Assembly (NCBI RefSeq): GCF_000003815.2
Contig: NW_023365886.1
Coordinates: forward strand, 182,624-246,623
Direction: 5' to 3'
From: Branchiostoma floridae
Taxonomy: Eukaryota > Chordata > Leptocardii > Amphioxiformes > Branchiostomatidae
DNA: 64,000 bases
The notes below the pieces were generated by a model, which was not told the DNA's origin, did no database searches, and saw nothing but the letters and a program-made list of their open reading frames with translations. Numbering within the stretch: position 1 is the first letter of the stretch; each line of letters begins with the position of its first letter. Shown piece by piece: positions 35,338 to 40,156 of the stretch. The position numbers were made by a program, and so were the translations under genes.

Positions 35338-36343
35338 GGGGGTTAGCAATAACAATGTACTCAAGTAACACTAGCCACTAGGGACCTAAAATCATTATTT
35401 TGAGGTCTCATTAAGACCAGTCCTACTACATACCAAATATCAAGACAATCCAGGCCTTCTTGAGTGTTCACAGATGGATATATGGGTGGATGGACACACA
35501 CCAATGCTTACCCAAAACTTAACTCTCTGTGTAAAGTAACAAAAAAGTATAGTACTGTTACAGTATCATCAGTGTTGATGGTTTGGCTGTATTTAATGTT
35601 TACTGTGTTTTGTTTCAGGTGATGGGACAGAGAGGTTAACCAAGTTCAAGCGCTGGTTCTGGTCCATTGTGGAGAGGATGCCTCACCAAGAGAGGCAGGA
35701 CCTGGTCAGTACTACAGTTTCTTTTTTTATTCTTTTTTTTTTACCAAAATGGAAAATCAGTGTACTCTTGCTTGCTTCTTCAGGACTTCTAGACCTACTC
35801 CTATACACATAACTCCTACACAAATCTCCCGTTCTACATGACCATATATGGTGTGCACTTAATCTCTACATGACCATATATGTGCTTCCAGTCCCCTTAT
35901 CCATTTTACCTTGTATGCATTTAAAGGGCCATTTCTCCACATAACCTTATATGGCATGCACTTTCTGTCTGGCTTGTCCACATGACCTTATATGGTGTGC
36001 ACTTCCAGTCCCACTTACCCACGTGACCTTATATGGTGTGCACTTTTAGTCCCACTTCCTTACATGACCATATATGGTATGCACTTAAAATCCACTTCTC
36101 CACATGACCTTATATGGTATGCCCTTGCAGGTGTACTTCTGGACAGGCAGTCCAAACCTCCCTGCCAGCGAAGAAGGTTTCCAGCCCATGCCGTCCATCA
36201 CAGTCCGCCCCGCGGACGACCAACACCTGCCGACGGCGAACACGTGCATCTCGCGCCTGTACATCCCTCTGTACTCCAGTAAAGTCATCCTTAGGCAAAA
36301 ACTCGTTTTAGCAATCAAGACAAAACAGTTCGGCTTCGTATGA
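1006..36343 (+). CDS. UBR5: UBR5 HECT-type E3 ubiquitin ligase, 43 exons, 5' partial
   Basis: UBR5 is a very large, mainly nuclear HECT ubiquitin ligase. It recognises N-degrons through its UBR box and extends/branches ubiquitin chains. Coding exons: 1006-1102, 2007-2141, 2663-2892, 3446-3568, 3827-3937, 4521-4678, 5365-5592, 6029-6186, 6873-7003, 7531-7653, 8224-8335, 9950-10104, 10589-10786, 11273-11354, 11683-11820, 12698-12878, 13588-13724, 14764-14989, 16098-16206, 16592-16726, 17078-17169, 17409-17555, 18135-18259, 18931-19169, 19783-19943, 20789-20963, 21537-21710, 22590-22722, 23124-23258, 23789-24049, 24832-25088, 25804-26879, 27433-27646, 28358-28537, 29504-29573, 30370-30617, 31326-31456, 31945-32166, 32301-32385, 34129-34398, 34918-35062, 35619-35704, 36131-36343. 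All introns are GT-AG, every junction keeps phase, and the total is 7,806 nt (2,601 aa plus TGA). This is close to what remains of the ~2,800-residue vertebrate protein after its first ~200 residues. Order seen: UBA half, RCC1-like region, UBR box, acidic region, MLLE, HECT. Weak donors (GTTGGT, GTCAGG, GTCAGT) follow exons 28, 22 and 42. Confidence 0.96.
1103..2006 (+). other. UBR5 intron 1 (of window)
   Basis: The intron runs from gtgaga after exon 1 to the cccag before 2007. It contains the hAT-like element at 1366-1723 and otherwise only unique AT-rich sequence. Confidence 0.8.
1366..1723. mobile_element. hAT-like non-autonomous element with 8-bp target duplication
   Basis: The ends CAGGCTTTTAGCCAGG and GCTAAAAGCCTG are inverted, and the element is flanked by perfect 8-bp direct repeats GCGCAAGC (1358-1365 and 1724-1731). 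An 8-bp duplication with CAGG ends is typical of hAT transposons. There is no transposase ORF. A shorter relative lies at 46684-46882. Confidence 0.8.
2007..2892 (+). CDS. UBR5: UBR5 exons 2-3: linker after UBA
   Basis: Exon 2 (2007-2141) encodes [10 protein letters not shown] and the conserved [14 protein letters not shown] segment that follows the UBA domain. Exon 3 (2663-2892) encodes an Arg/Asp-rich run ([12 protein letters not shown], then [10 protein letters not shown]) and ends [12 protein letters not shown], the entry into the RCC1-like region. The exon 3 acceptor is a tandem site: cccag ends at 2662 and a second AG ends at 2668 after ACCCAG. Both choices keep the frame and differ by two residues. 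The plus-strand reading is favoured over antisense ORFs here because it matches UBR5 on both sides. Confidence 0.93.
2320..2415. repeat. Dispersed repeat fragment (GTTACTCAAGCAACT family)
   Basis: Contains GCAGTTACTCAAGCAACT, GGAAACGGGCAGACGTTTC and CACTATCTTTCGTCAG. The same order recurs at 42172-42312 and, as a hairpin, at 24104-24215. It is a partial copy of a dispersed element of unknown class. Confidence 0.6.
3446..11820 (+). CDS. UBR5: UBR5 exons 4-15: RCC1-like / beta-propeller region
   Basis: Twelve exons encode the N-terminal RCC1-like portion of UBR5, a beta-propeller-type scaffold. Recognisable landmarks: [18 protein letters not shown] (exon 4), [13 protein letters not shown] and SGGLYWW (exon 6), [16 protein letters not shown] (exon 7), [13 protein letters not shown] (exon 8), a basic KRKR plus acidic stretch and [16 protein letters not shown] (exons 9-10), [13 protein letters not shown] (exons 10-11), [15 protein letters not shown] (exon 12), [14 protein letters not shown] (exon 13) and [14 protein letters not shown] (exon 15). 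These are near-identical in order and spacing to the vertebrate protein. Exon 7 follows a 0.7-kb intron that contains a second copy of the exon 6 donor. Confidence 0.95.
4660..4875 (+). repeat. Two-copy 102-bp tandem duplication containing the exon 6 donor
   Basis: The true donor (GGTG|GTGAGTAGCCAA at 4679) is repeated 102 bp downstream as GGTG|GTAAGTAGCCAA at 4781. The following CTGTGATTGGTCAA and TCAGCCAATCA.GTGGCTTC segments are repeated as well. The second donor matches the splice consensus better than the first. Confidence 0.8.
6266..6461. mobile_element. TTAA-flanked MITE, 196 bp
   Basis: Ends TTAACCCTTAAACTGCC and GGCAGTTTAAGGGTTAA are inverted repeats with TTAA at both edges, as for piggyBac/Kolobok-type insertions. 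A close relative is at 29637-29880; both contain CGGATATAT and GCGCACGTGTAGCGCA-like cores. Located in UBR5 intron 8. Confidence 0.8.
7144..7340. mobile_element. Palindromic MITE, TACTGTAAATGCA family (copy 1)
   Basis: Starts TACTGTAAATGCAT and ends ATGCGTTTACAGTA, with internal inverted blocks around TTCGC / GCGAA and AACTTAAAACCACC. One of seven copies seen in the window. Located in UBR5 intron 9. Confidence 0.8.
7690..7915 (+). repeat. Degenerate ~35-bp repeats with ATTGG (inverted CCAAT) cores
   Basis: CATTGG followed by YYATTCAAA-like sequence recurs near 7698, 7730, 7760, 7804 and 7905, immediately downstream of the exon 10 donor. Spacing is irregular. Similar CCAAT/ATTGG clusters occur after exons 6 and 26. 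Confidence 0.55.
8780..9866. mobile_element. CAGGGCTCGAAAT-family MITE interrupted by a second MITE
   Basis: The outer element starts CAGGCATCGAAATTCATTTT and ends AGTATTTCGAGCCCTG, flanked by AAGTC on both sides (8775-8779 and 9867-9871). It has GGTGCAC-rich inner ends like the copy at 15298-15657. Removing the inner insertion (9018-9778) leaves about 326 bp, close to the size of that copy. Located in UBR5 intron 11. Confidence 0.75.
9018..9778. mobile_element. Inner CAGGGCTCGAAAT MITE nested in the previous element
   Basis: Ends CAGGGCTCGAAATACA and TGGTATTTCGAGCCCTG, with perfect 6-bp flanking repeats CTTAGT (9012-9017 and 9779-9784). Its inner ends are TTGCACCTGTGCAAGT-rich, like the copy at 41044-41384. 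The 160-codon minus-strand ORF inside has no recognisable domain and I do not call it a gene. Confidence 0.78.
11000..11182 (+). repeat. Retroelement-like 3' end with GATACA tail
   Basis: A GC-richer segment ends TATACTGGCTATATTGATAC followed by four GATACA units to 11182. A related ending (TATACTGGCTAAATAGATA, then GATACAGATACAG) occurs at 21838-21885. A shared body ending in a short tandem tail is typical of LINE/SINE 3' ends. No reverse transcriptase is present. Confidence 0.5.
12333..12664. mobile_element. CAGGGTTG...CAACCCTG MITE
   Basis: Inverted ends CAGGGTTGAATA and CTTGTCCAACCCTG bound a 332-bp segment with repeated CTTACCCGATCAGCAAG motifs. No clear flanking duplication. Located in UBR5 intron 15. 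Confidence 0.55.
12698..16206 (+). CDS. UBR5: UBR5 exons 16-19: low-complexity linker and solenoid before UBR box
   Basis: Exon 16 carries [18 protein letters not shown] followed by a Gly/Ser/Thr-rich tract that looks lineage-specific. Exon 17 resumes the conserved [17 protein letters not shown] and a Pro-rich stretch (PDPPLFES). Exon 18 has a variable Ser/Ala-rich insert and then [19 protein letters not shown]. Exon 19 gives [20 protein letters not shown], one of the best conserved parts of UBR5. The Gly-rich tract may vary in length between alleles, because its codons form a G-rich simple repeat around 12800-12865. Confidence 0.94.
13828..13950 (+). repeat. 21-bp tandem repeat in UBR5 intron 17
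   Basis: About five units of GGATCCCCTATGCTGTRATTT, decaying at both ends. It begins ~105 bp downstream of the exon 17 donor and does not include it. Confidence 0.85.
14209..14706. mobile_element. Element with doubled TAGCCTGGTATCCA ends
   Basis: ACGTAGCCTGGTATCCAT occurs twice at the left (14213 and 14232), and the inverted form TGGATACCAGGC twice at the right (14673 and 14694). Doubling of both termini suggests a composite or a nested copy. Located in UBR5 intron 17. Confidence 0.6.
15298..15657. mobile_element. CAGGGCTCGAAAT-family MITE, 360 bp
   Basis: Ends CAGGGCTCGAAATACTGGG and ATGAATTTCGAGCCCTG, flanked by perfect 6-bp TTATTG repeats (15292-15297, 15658-15663). Interior has repeated GGTGCACCC motifs. 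Located in UBR5 intron 18. Confidence 0.8.
16592..17555 (+). CDS. UBR5: UBR5 exons 20-22: UBR-box zinc finger (N-degron binding)
   Basis: The UBR box binds basic N-terminal residues of substrates and coordinates zinc through Cys/His clusters. The three exons encode [20 protein letters not shown], then [27 protein letters not shown], and finally [20 protein letters not shown]. All the Cys and His positions expected of a UBR box are present with the standard spacing, so the domain should be functional. The exon 22 donor is the weaker GTCAGG. The intron before exon 22 ends in a decayed copy of the TACTGTAAATGCA palindromic element. Confidence 0.96.
17276..17391. mobile_element. Decayed TACTGTAAATGCA palindromic MITE (copy 2)
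   Basis: Only the 3' half is clear: CTACCGCGAACACT, AAATTAAATCACCACGAAC and ATGCATGTACAGTA. It ends 18 bp before UBR5 exon 22. Confidence 0.6.
18135..25088 (+). CDS. UBR5: UBR5 exons 23-31: helical scaffold and acidic/Ser-rich region
   Basis: Exons 23-27 encode conserved helical segments: [63 protein letters not shown], and [12 protein letters not shown]...[17 protein letters not shown]. Exons 28-30 are strongly acidic and histidine-rich ([37 protein letters not shown]; long Glu/Ser runs), a hallmark of UBR5. Exon 31 has a Thr/Ser-rich tract and then [17 protein letters not shown]. Exon 24 has a tandem acceptor with the same ACCCAG hexamer as exon 3. Exon 28 uses a GTTGGT donor and is the weakest boundary in the model, but phase and homology on both sides require it. 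Confidence 0.93.
20456..20742. mobile_element. hAT-like MITE with 8-bp duplication
   Basis: Ends CAGGGTTCTAGCCAGC and GCTAGCTAGAACACTG, flanked by perfect 8-bp GTTTATCT repeats (20448-20455, 20743-20750). Shares internal sequence with 28649-28956. Located in UBR5 intron 25. Confidence 0.82.
21750..21885 (+). repeat. Second GATACA-tailed retroelement-like fragment
   Basis: Contains ATCGAAGGGCGGTTATACTG followed by GATAAAGATACAGATACAG. The block GAAGGGCKGTTATACY is shared with 16938-16965. Confidence 0.45.
23440..23690 (+). mobile_element. tRNA-derived SINE
   Basis: The head carries a good pol III A box (TGGCCAAGTGG, 23446-23456) and a B-box-like GAGTTCGATCTC (23489-23500) about 43 bp apart, as in a tRNA gene. 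It lacks a foldable acceptor arm. A second copy with the same order of downstream motifs (AAGACTT.AAAAATGGT, then GTGGACTAGC...) is at 42826-43050, so this is a dispersed SINE. Located in UBR5 intron 29. Confidence 0.75.
24104..24200. repeat. Hairpin element, GTAGTTACTCAAGCAA arms
   Basis: GCCAAAAAGTAGTTACTCAAG and its near-perfect inverse CTTGAGTAACTACTTTTTGGC bracket ~50 bp containing CAGACGTTTC. Related to 2320-2415 and 42172-42312. Confidence 0.7.
25804..26879 (+). CDS. UBR5: UBR5 exon 32: 1,076-nt exon
   Basis: This single open exon encodes [57 protein letters not shown], an acidic [10 protein letters not shown] segment, [20 protein letters not shown] and [20 protein letters not shown], all in UBR5 order. 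The last third ([14 protein letters not shown] onward) is divergent and Ser/Pro/Gly-rich. It is far larger than any other exon in this gene (others 70-270 nt). I infer that introns present in vertebrates have been lost, or never existed, here. It ends in phase 2 at TCC AG before gtagga. Confidence 0.95.
27047..27223. mobile_element. TACTGTAAATGCA palindromic MITE (copy 3, diverged)
   Basis: GCTGTAAATGCAGTTTTCGCG at the left and AAATTAAATCCCAGCATC then TTTAACAGTA at the right, with the usual CACC..CATTTTTCCATGG core. Located in UBR5 intron 32. Confidence 0.65.
27433..29573 (+). CDS. UBR5: UBR5 exons 33-35: first part of the HECT-associated region
   Basis: Exon 33 encodes [20 protein letters not shown] and [20 protein letters not shown]. 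Exon 34 gives [40 protein letters not shown] and [10 protein letters not shown], the start of the HECT N-lobe fold. Exon 35 gives [17 protein letters not shown]. In UBR5 this stretch lies before the MLLE domain, so the MLLE sits inside the HECT-like region. Exon 35 is short (70 nt) and is preceded by ~970 bp of intron holding two transposon-like elements (28649-28956 and 29065-29276). Confidence 0.95.
28121..28304. mobile_element. pogo-like MITE with TA target duplication
   Basis: Ends CAGCAGAAGCCCCTTGATTG and TTCTACTG, with TA on both sides (28119-28120, 28305-28306). CAG...CTG ends, a TA duplication and internal CGTGCAATTATTCGG-type motifs resemble Tc1/pogo (Tigger) MITEs. Located in UBR5 intron 33. 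Confidence 0.65.
28649..28956. mobile_element. hAT-like MITE, relative of 20456-20742
   Basis: Ends CAGAGTTCTAGCCAG and CTGGCTAGTACACTG, with flanking octamers TATCTAAG and TTTCTAAG (7 of 8 match). Located just downstream of UBR5 exon 34. Confidence 0.72.
29065..29276. mobile_element. TACTGTAAATGCA palindromic MITE (copy 4, best preserved)
   Basis: Starts TACTGTAAATGCAGAAATG and ends TAATGCATTTACAGTA. Internal CGCGGTGACCACTTCACCGCG is a perfect hairpin and AACTTAAAACCACCGCGAAC is intact. Located in UBR5 intron 34. Confidence 0.85.
29637..29880. mobile_element. TTAA-flanked MITE, relative of 6266-6461
   Basis: Ends TTAACCCTTAAACTGCC and GGCAGTTTAAGGGTTTTAA. The core GTGTAGCGCATGAACCCC is shared with the copy in intron 8. 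Located in UBR5 intron 35. Confidence 0.78.
30370..31456 (+). CDS. UBR5: UBR5 exons 36-37: RE-rich linker and MLLE (PABC) domain
   Basis: Exon 36 begins [20 protein letters not shown], a long Arg/Glu/Ser linker, then RRQLSID-type sequence and [18 protein letters not shown]. Exon 37 continues [20 protein letters not shown] and [20 protein letters not shown]. The block LGERLYP...KITGMLLE is the MLLE/PABC domain shared with poly(A)-binding protein; it binds PAM2 peptides. The signature KITGMLLE core is intact. Confidence 0.96.
31945..36343 (+). CDS. UBR5: UBR5 exons 38-43: HECT catalytic domain and stop
   Basis: Exon 38 is acidic, then [17 protein letters not shown]. Exon 39: [20 protein letters not shown]. 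Exon 40: [19 protein letters not shown] and [20 protein letters not shown]. Exon 41: [20 protein letters not shown] and [11 protein letters not shown]. Exon 42: KRFKRWFWS-like [13 protein letters not shown]. Exon 43: [20 protein letters not shown], then [18 protein letters not shown] and a terminal KTKQFGFV. The catalytic cysteine that forms the ubiquitin thioester (human Cys2768) is the TGC at 36245-36247. The protein ends with FGFV, the usual HECT C-terminal hydrophobic tail, at TGA 36341-36343. Exon 43's acceptor lies at the end of a tandem array (35835-36130). Confidence 0.97.
32386..34128 (+). other. UBR5 intron 39 (1.7 kb), repeat-derived in part
   Basis: Holds a GC-rich island at 33010-33100 (GCGCGGCAGAGCCGCGC hairpin, then CCCCCGGAAAATTTTGAAAT) whose right part resembles the interior of the hAT-like elements at 28649 and 44605. 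The left edge (GCAGGCTTTTAGCTAGGA, 32963) matches the end of the 1366-1723 family. The 197-codon ORF at 33359-33952 has no recognisable domain. Confidence 0.55.
34728..34853. mobile_element. Hairpin MITE in UBR5 intron 40
   Basis: TTGAAGTTTTTAGCTGTCTT and TTCAACGCAACAAATT at the left are inverted at the right (AATTTGTTGTGTTGAA, then GACTAAAAACTTCAA). Core contains CCTGACGAAGGTCAACG. Confidence 0.7.
35311..35337. repeat. (TA)n microsatellite
   Basis: About 13 TA units in UBR5 intron 41. Confidence 0.95.
35835..36130 (+). repeat. ~40-bp tandem array that ends in the acceptor of the last UBR5 exon
   Basis: About seven degenerate units of CATGACCTTATATGGTRTGC followed by ACTTYYAGTCCCACTTCYCCA. 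AG acceptor-like positions end at 35891, 36008 and 36049, and the true acceptor (TATGCCCTTGCAG) ends at 36130; spacings fit multiples of 39-41. The exon itself opens GTGTACTTCTGG, resembling the repeat's TCCCACTTCTCC. Confidence 0.82.
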
Positions 36344-37430
36344 AAACATACTCTTATTATCTAAAATGGAAGGAAAGAAAAAAATCTTCAAAGACTGAAA
36401 AGTGACTGTCACAGTTCTTCCTGTGGATTTTGTATGAAGATGACAACACATGACAAAATCATGTCTCTCACATGATCATCACATGATCGTCACATGACTG
36501 CTAGATTGTACTCACATGCAAAGCTACTACCAGTAGATATTTCTTTACAGTACGACCTGAGTGTATACATGTAGCATGTACATTCCGCATGTAAGGTGTT
36601 AACTGTTGGTATATTTTGCTATGAAGTCCATATATATCAGTGTAGTGTGCTGCTTGCTCTTGTTATAATATTTGCAACAATATTGTACAGATGTGTCATT
36701 TGTATGAGCTTTGCAGATTATTGTATGTATTCTCTGACACAACTACAAAAAATGACATTTTTGAAAGAAGTCTTTGGTGTAGAATTGAAATAGGGAACTA
36801 CTAATAATGATGATCACTTCATGATTATCACATGGCCGTCACATGATCACTTCATGATTATCACATGATCGCTTCATGACTATCACATGATTTGAATGGC
36901 TTTACTGCAAGGTATAATTAATTGATAAATGTTTCATTTATAGATACTTTTGAGATATTAGAAAGTGTAAATTAAGGTATTTTTGCCTGTATGTACATTC
37001 CCCTTTTTGTCAATGTACAATTTGTATATGACAGGGATATGTATTTAATGTTTTATTTTGAATCAACGTGGAAACCCTAAACTGTATAGCAGCATCAAGA
37101 TGGACTATACCATGTATGTACAGAGGGGAGGGATGTAAGGAGGTATACTAACTGGCATGTATGGCCGGATGAAAGGTATTGAATGCTGCAAACCTATTGT
37201 AGGCCATAAACAGTGCAAATTCCTATGGTGAGGGGACTTTTGTAAGGTATGATTCCTTTCCTATGTCGTTATGATTTTGTTGTTGAGATTCGCAATTGTC
37301 AATACACACAAAAAGTGCTAATACAAAAAAAACTTCCGTCTCAAAAGTTTTTTGTCTTGTTGTTTTCTTACCTGGGGGATAAGTGTCAAAGATGCAAATA
37401 CAAATGTAGGGATAGTGTTCAGTACCGATG
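36344..37430 (+). other. UBR5 3' untranslated / downstream region
   Basis: AT-rich, non-coding. I find no perfect AATAAA on the plus strand before 38400, so the poly(A) site is unplaced. Contains two clusters of CACATGATC (see 36474-36900). Confidence 0.5.
36474..36900. repeat. CACATGATC / TCATGATTATCACATG clusters
   Basis: ATCACATGATCGTCACATGA-type motifs occur at 36474-36500 and again at 36820-36892 (about nine CACATG hexamers). A short similar cluster is at 48220-48247 in ACOX1 intron 6. The motif resembles E/M-boxes but may simply be a degenerate repeat. Confidence 0.5.
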
Positions 37431-38397
37431 ACATATTTTGTGTTGATGGTGTTCAGCACCAGGGACAGGCTATGTATGTCTGGATAGTGTTCAGGGACAG
37501 GCCATGTTTGTGTGTGGAGAGTGTTCAGCACCAAGGACAGGCCATGTTTGTGTGCGGAGAGTGTTCAGTACCAAGGACAGGTCATGTTTGTGTGTGTGGA
37601 TAGTGTTCAGTACCAAGGACAGGCCATGTTTGTGTGTGGATAGTGTTCAGCACCAAAGACGGGCCATGTTTGTGTGGATAGTGTTCAGTACCAAGGATAG
37701 GTCATGTTTGTGTGGATGGTGTTCAGTACCAAGGACAGGTCATGTTTGTGTGTGGATAGTGTTCAGGACCAAGGACATGCCATGTTTGTGTGTGGAAAGT
37801 GTTCAGTACCAGGGACAGGTCATGTTTGTGTGTGGAAAGTGTTCAGCACCAGGGACAAGCTATATATGTGTGGATAGTGTTCAGGGACAGGCCATGTTTG
37901 TGTGCGGAGAGTGTTCAGCACCAAGGACAGGCCATGTTTGTGTGCGGAGAGTGTTCAGTACCAAGGACAGGTCATGTTTGTGTGTGGATAGTGTTCAGGA
38001 CCAAGGACATGCCATGTTTGTGTGTGGAAAGTGTTCAGTACCAGGGACAGGTCATGTTTGTGTGTGGATAGTGTTCAGGACCAAGGTCATGTTTGAGTGT
38101 GGAGAGTGTTCAGCACCAAGGACAGGCCATGTTTGTGTGTGGAGAGTGTTCAGTACCAAGGACAGGCCATGTTTGTGTGTGGAGAGTGTTCAGTACCAAG
38201 GACAGGCCATGTTTGTGTGGATGGTGTTCAGTACCAAGGACAGGCCATGTTTGTGTGTGGAGAGTGTTCAGCACCAAGGACAGGCCATGTTTGTGTGTGG
38301 AGAGTGTTCAGTACCAAGGACAGGCCATGTTTGTGTGTGGAGAGTGTTCAGTACCAAGGACAGGCCATGTTTGTGTGGATAATGTTCAGCACCAGGG
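37430..38397 (+). repeat. 40-bp minisatellite downstream of UBR5
   Basis: Roughly 23 units of GTGTTCAGYACCAAGGACAG plus GYCATGTTTGTGTGTGGAKA; variants of about 37 bp lack part of the GTGT run. The 292-codon plus-strand ORF (37504-38382) reads through it as CGECSAPRTGHVCV-type repeats and is not considered a gene. Confidence 0.93.
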
Positions 38398-38890
38398 AAA
38401 CGCTACAGATTCAATGAGTCAGAAACTAAAAATAAGATTGGCAGGGCTAATTGTTAAACTACATTTATTTTTGTCTCAGATGTAGTTCCATTCTTCTCAA
38501 ATCCTTAATACTCATTGTTCTTTGCCTAATTTGTATGAAGCCCCTTTTTGTACAGCAGATTTACAACAACAATTCTTCCTTGATAAACATCTTTTCAATA
38601 ATATATTGTGATATGAGATTATTTTCCATTCTACTCTCAGAAAACAATTTGAGTACATGTAGTTTCTGTCAGTTACTTATTATTAGCTTTTTGATAACAT
38701 CTGTCAACCTGTCTATTCTCATTATTTAAAAACCACAGAAAATTCCATCTCAACAAGTTACGGAAGTTATCATCTTAACTTTGCTGACATGGATGGATTG
38801 ACTCATCCATTTAACATATTGGTCATCAGTATTGATCCTGAAGAAATCCTGGTGAAAATTTGATACAAAATGTGTTGTACTACATCTTCT

Positions 38891-38896
38891 TTTATT
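38891..38896 (-). terminator. Candidate ACOX1 poly(A) signal
   Basis: TTTATT on the plus strand is AATAAA on the gene strand. It is the nearest perfect hexamer I see downstream of the ACOX1 stop. No transcript evidence is available. Confidence 0.35.
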
Positions 38897-39543
38897 TACC
38901 TCTATGATCAATGCATAGCAGTTCTAATTTAACTATTTTGTAGCAACTAACAATCAACATAGCCTTTTTGTCACTACAATATGCCAGACATTTGATCATG
39001 GAATGACATCCCGTTAGACAAAACAAAACATGTAAACTTGTTCCAAAACTATAACCTGTCTTGAAGAATTTACGGAATATTATCTGCTTCATAGAATTTA
39101 TACTTTGAAAACTTTCACACCTAGTAAAATCTTTACTGTACTGTAGCTTCAAACTTTATCATATTTTCCACTTGGGTACTCTTTCTACATTTTTTCATAA
39201 TTTTAAAATCTGATAGATAAAAACAAGGATTTTCCTCCAAAAATGGGACACATGGAATCATTCTCCCTGCTGCATATCCCTGTAACAATAGAGAATTGGG
39301 AGCCGATTGTGCTCTGGGTTTAACCCAACCTCAAATTCATTTCATTGGTCTCAGCAAAACATTGTTAATCATATTAAATGCTTGATTTGATGACCTAATC
39401 AGCAATATTATTCTTATCAGACATTCCAAGTTTGTATTAAAGTAACACACATTATTTTCTGTATGTTACAACATCATCTTATATCATTCATATGACATGA
39501 AAACTGGCAAGATCCTGCTTCAGATTTCCATCTTAATGTAGAT

Positions 39544-39741
39544 TACTGTAAATGCAGAAACTTTCGCGGTTGTTTAATGTTCGCGGTTTTCGCAGTGGCC
39601 ACTTCACCACAAACTTAAAACCACCGCAAACATTTTTCCATGGCAGTGCGTGGTGTTACTGCGAACTTATGACCACCACGAAAAGTCCATTTCCACCTAC
39701 TGCGAAAATAAATCCCAGCTAACTTAAATGCATTTACAGTA
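39544..39741. mobile_element. TACTGTAAATGCA palindromic MITE (copy 5)
   Basis: TACTGTAAATGCAGAAACTTT at the left and TTAAATGCATTTACAGTA at the right; core AACTTAAAACCACCGC. Confidence 0.8.
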
Positions 39742-40156
39742 TTTCCACTTTCCAGTACACATATGTACGACAAACAACATTACAGTTACTTATGATGACA
39801 GAGGACATAATGTTTCTCATTAGCAACAATAGTCCATCAAATGTCAAATTAAACCAGATGTTGGCAAGACCCTGCTTTTAAAGTATTACAGAAATTCTAT
39901 CACACAATGTGTGGAGTTTCCACACGACGTGTGGAGTTTCACTACAATTTCTAACTTGATGTAGCTTTTCTTCTTTTCATTTGAATTAAATTTTGTTAAG
40001 ATAATTGTATGGTCCTCAGCAAAGACTGATGATGTACATGTACCACGGTATCTCAATTCTTTTGATCTGCATTGAATCCATTCTTCTCGTACCATCACTA
40101 CACTCTTCTGTTCAAATCCAATCCCTGCAATACGGCAGACGTTGTTCCTGCAGTGC

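Larger units (their letters stand above)
38398..40156 (-). other. ACOX1 3' untranslated / convergent intergenic region
   Basis: AT-rich, non-coding, with one palindromic MITE (39544-39741). The minus-strand AATAAA at 38891-38896 is the best candidate ACOX1 poly(A) signal, 1.26 kb past the stop; another lies at 38464-38469. Confidence 0.45.

Noticed and set aside
37504-38382. 292-codon plus-strand ORF of CGECSAPRTGHVCV-type repeats
   Set aside because: It is a read-through of the 40-bp minisatellite; several frames are open and the boundaries coincide with the array.
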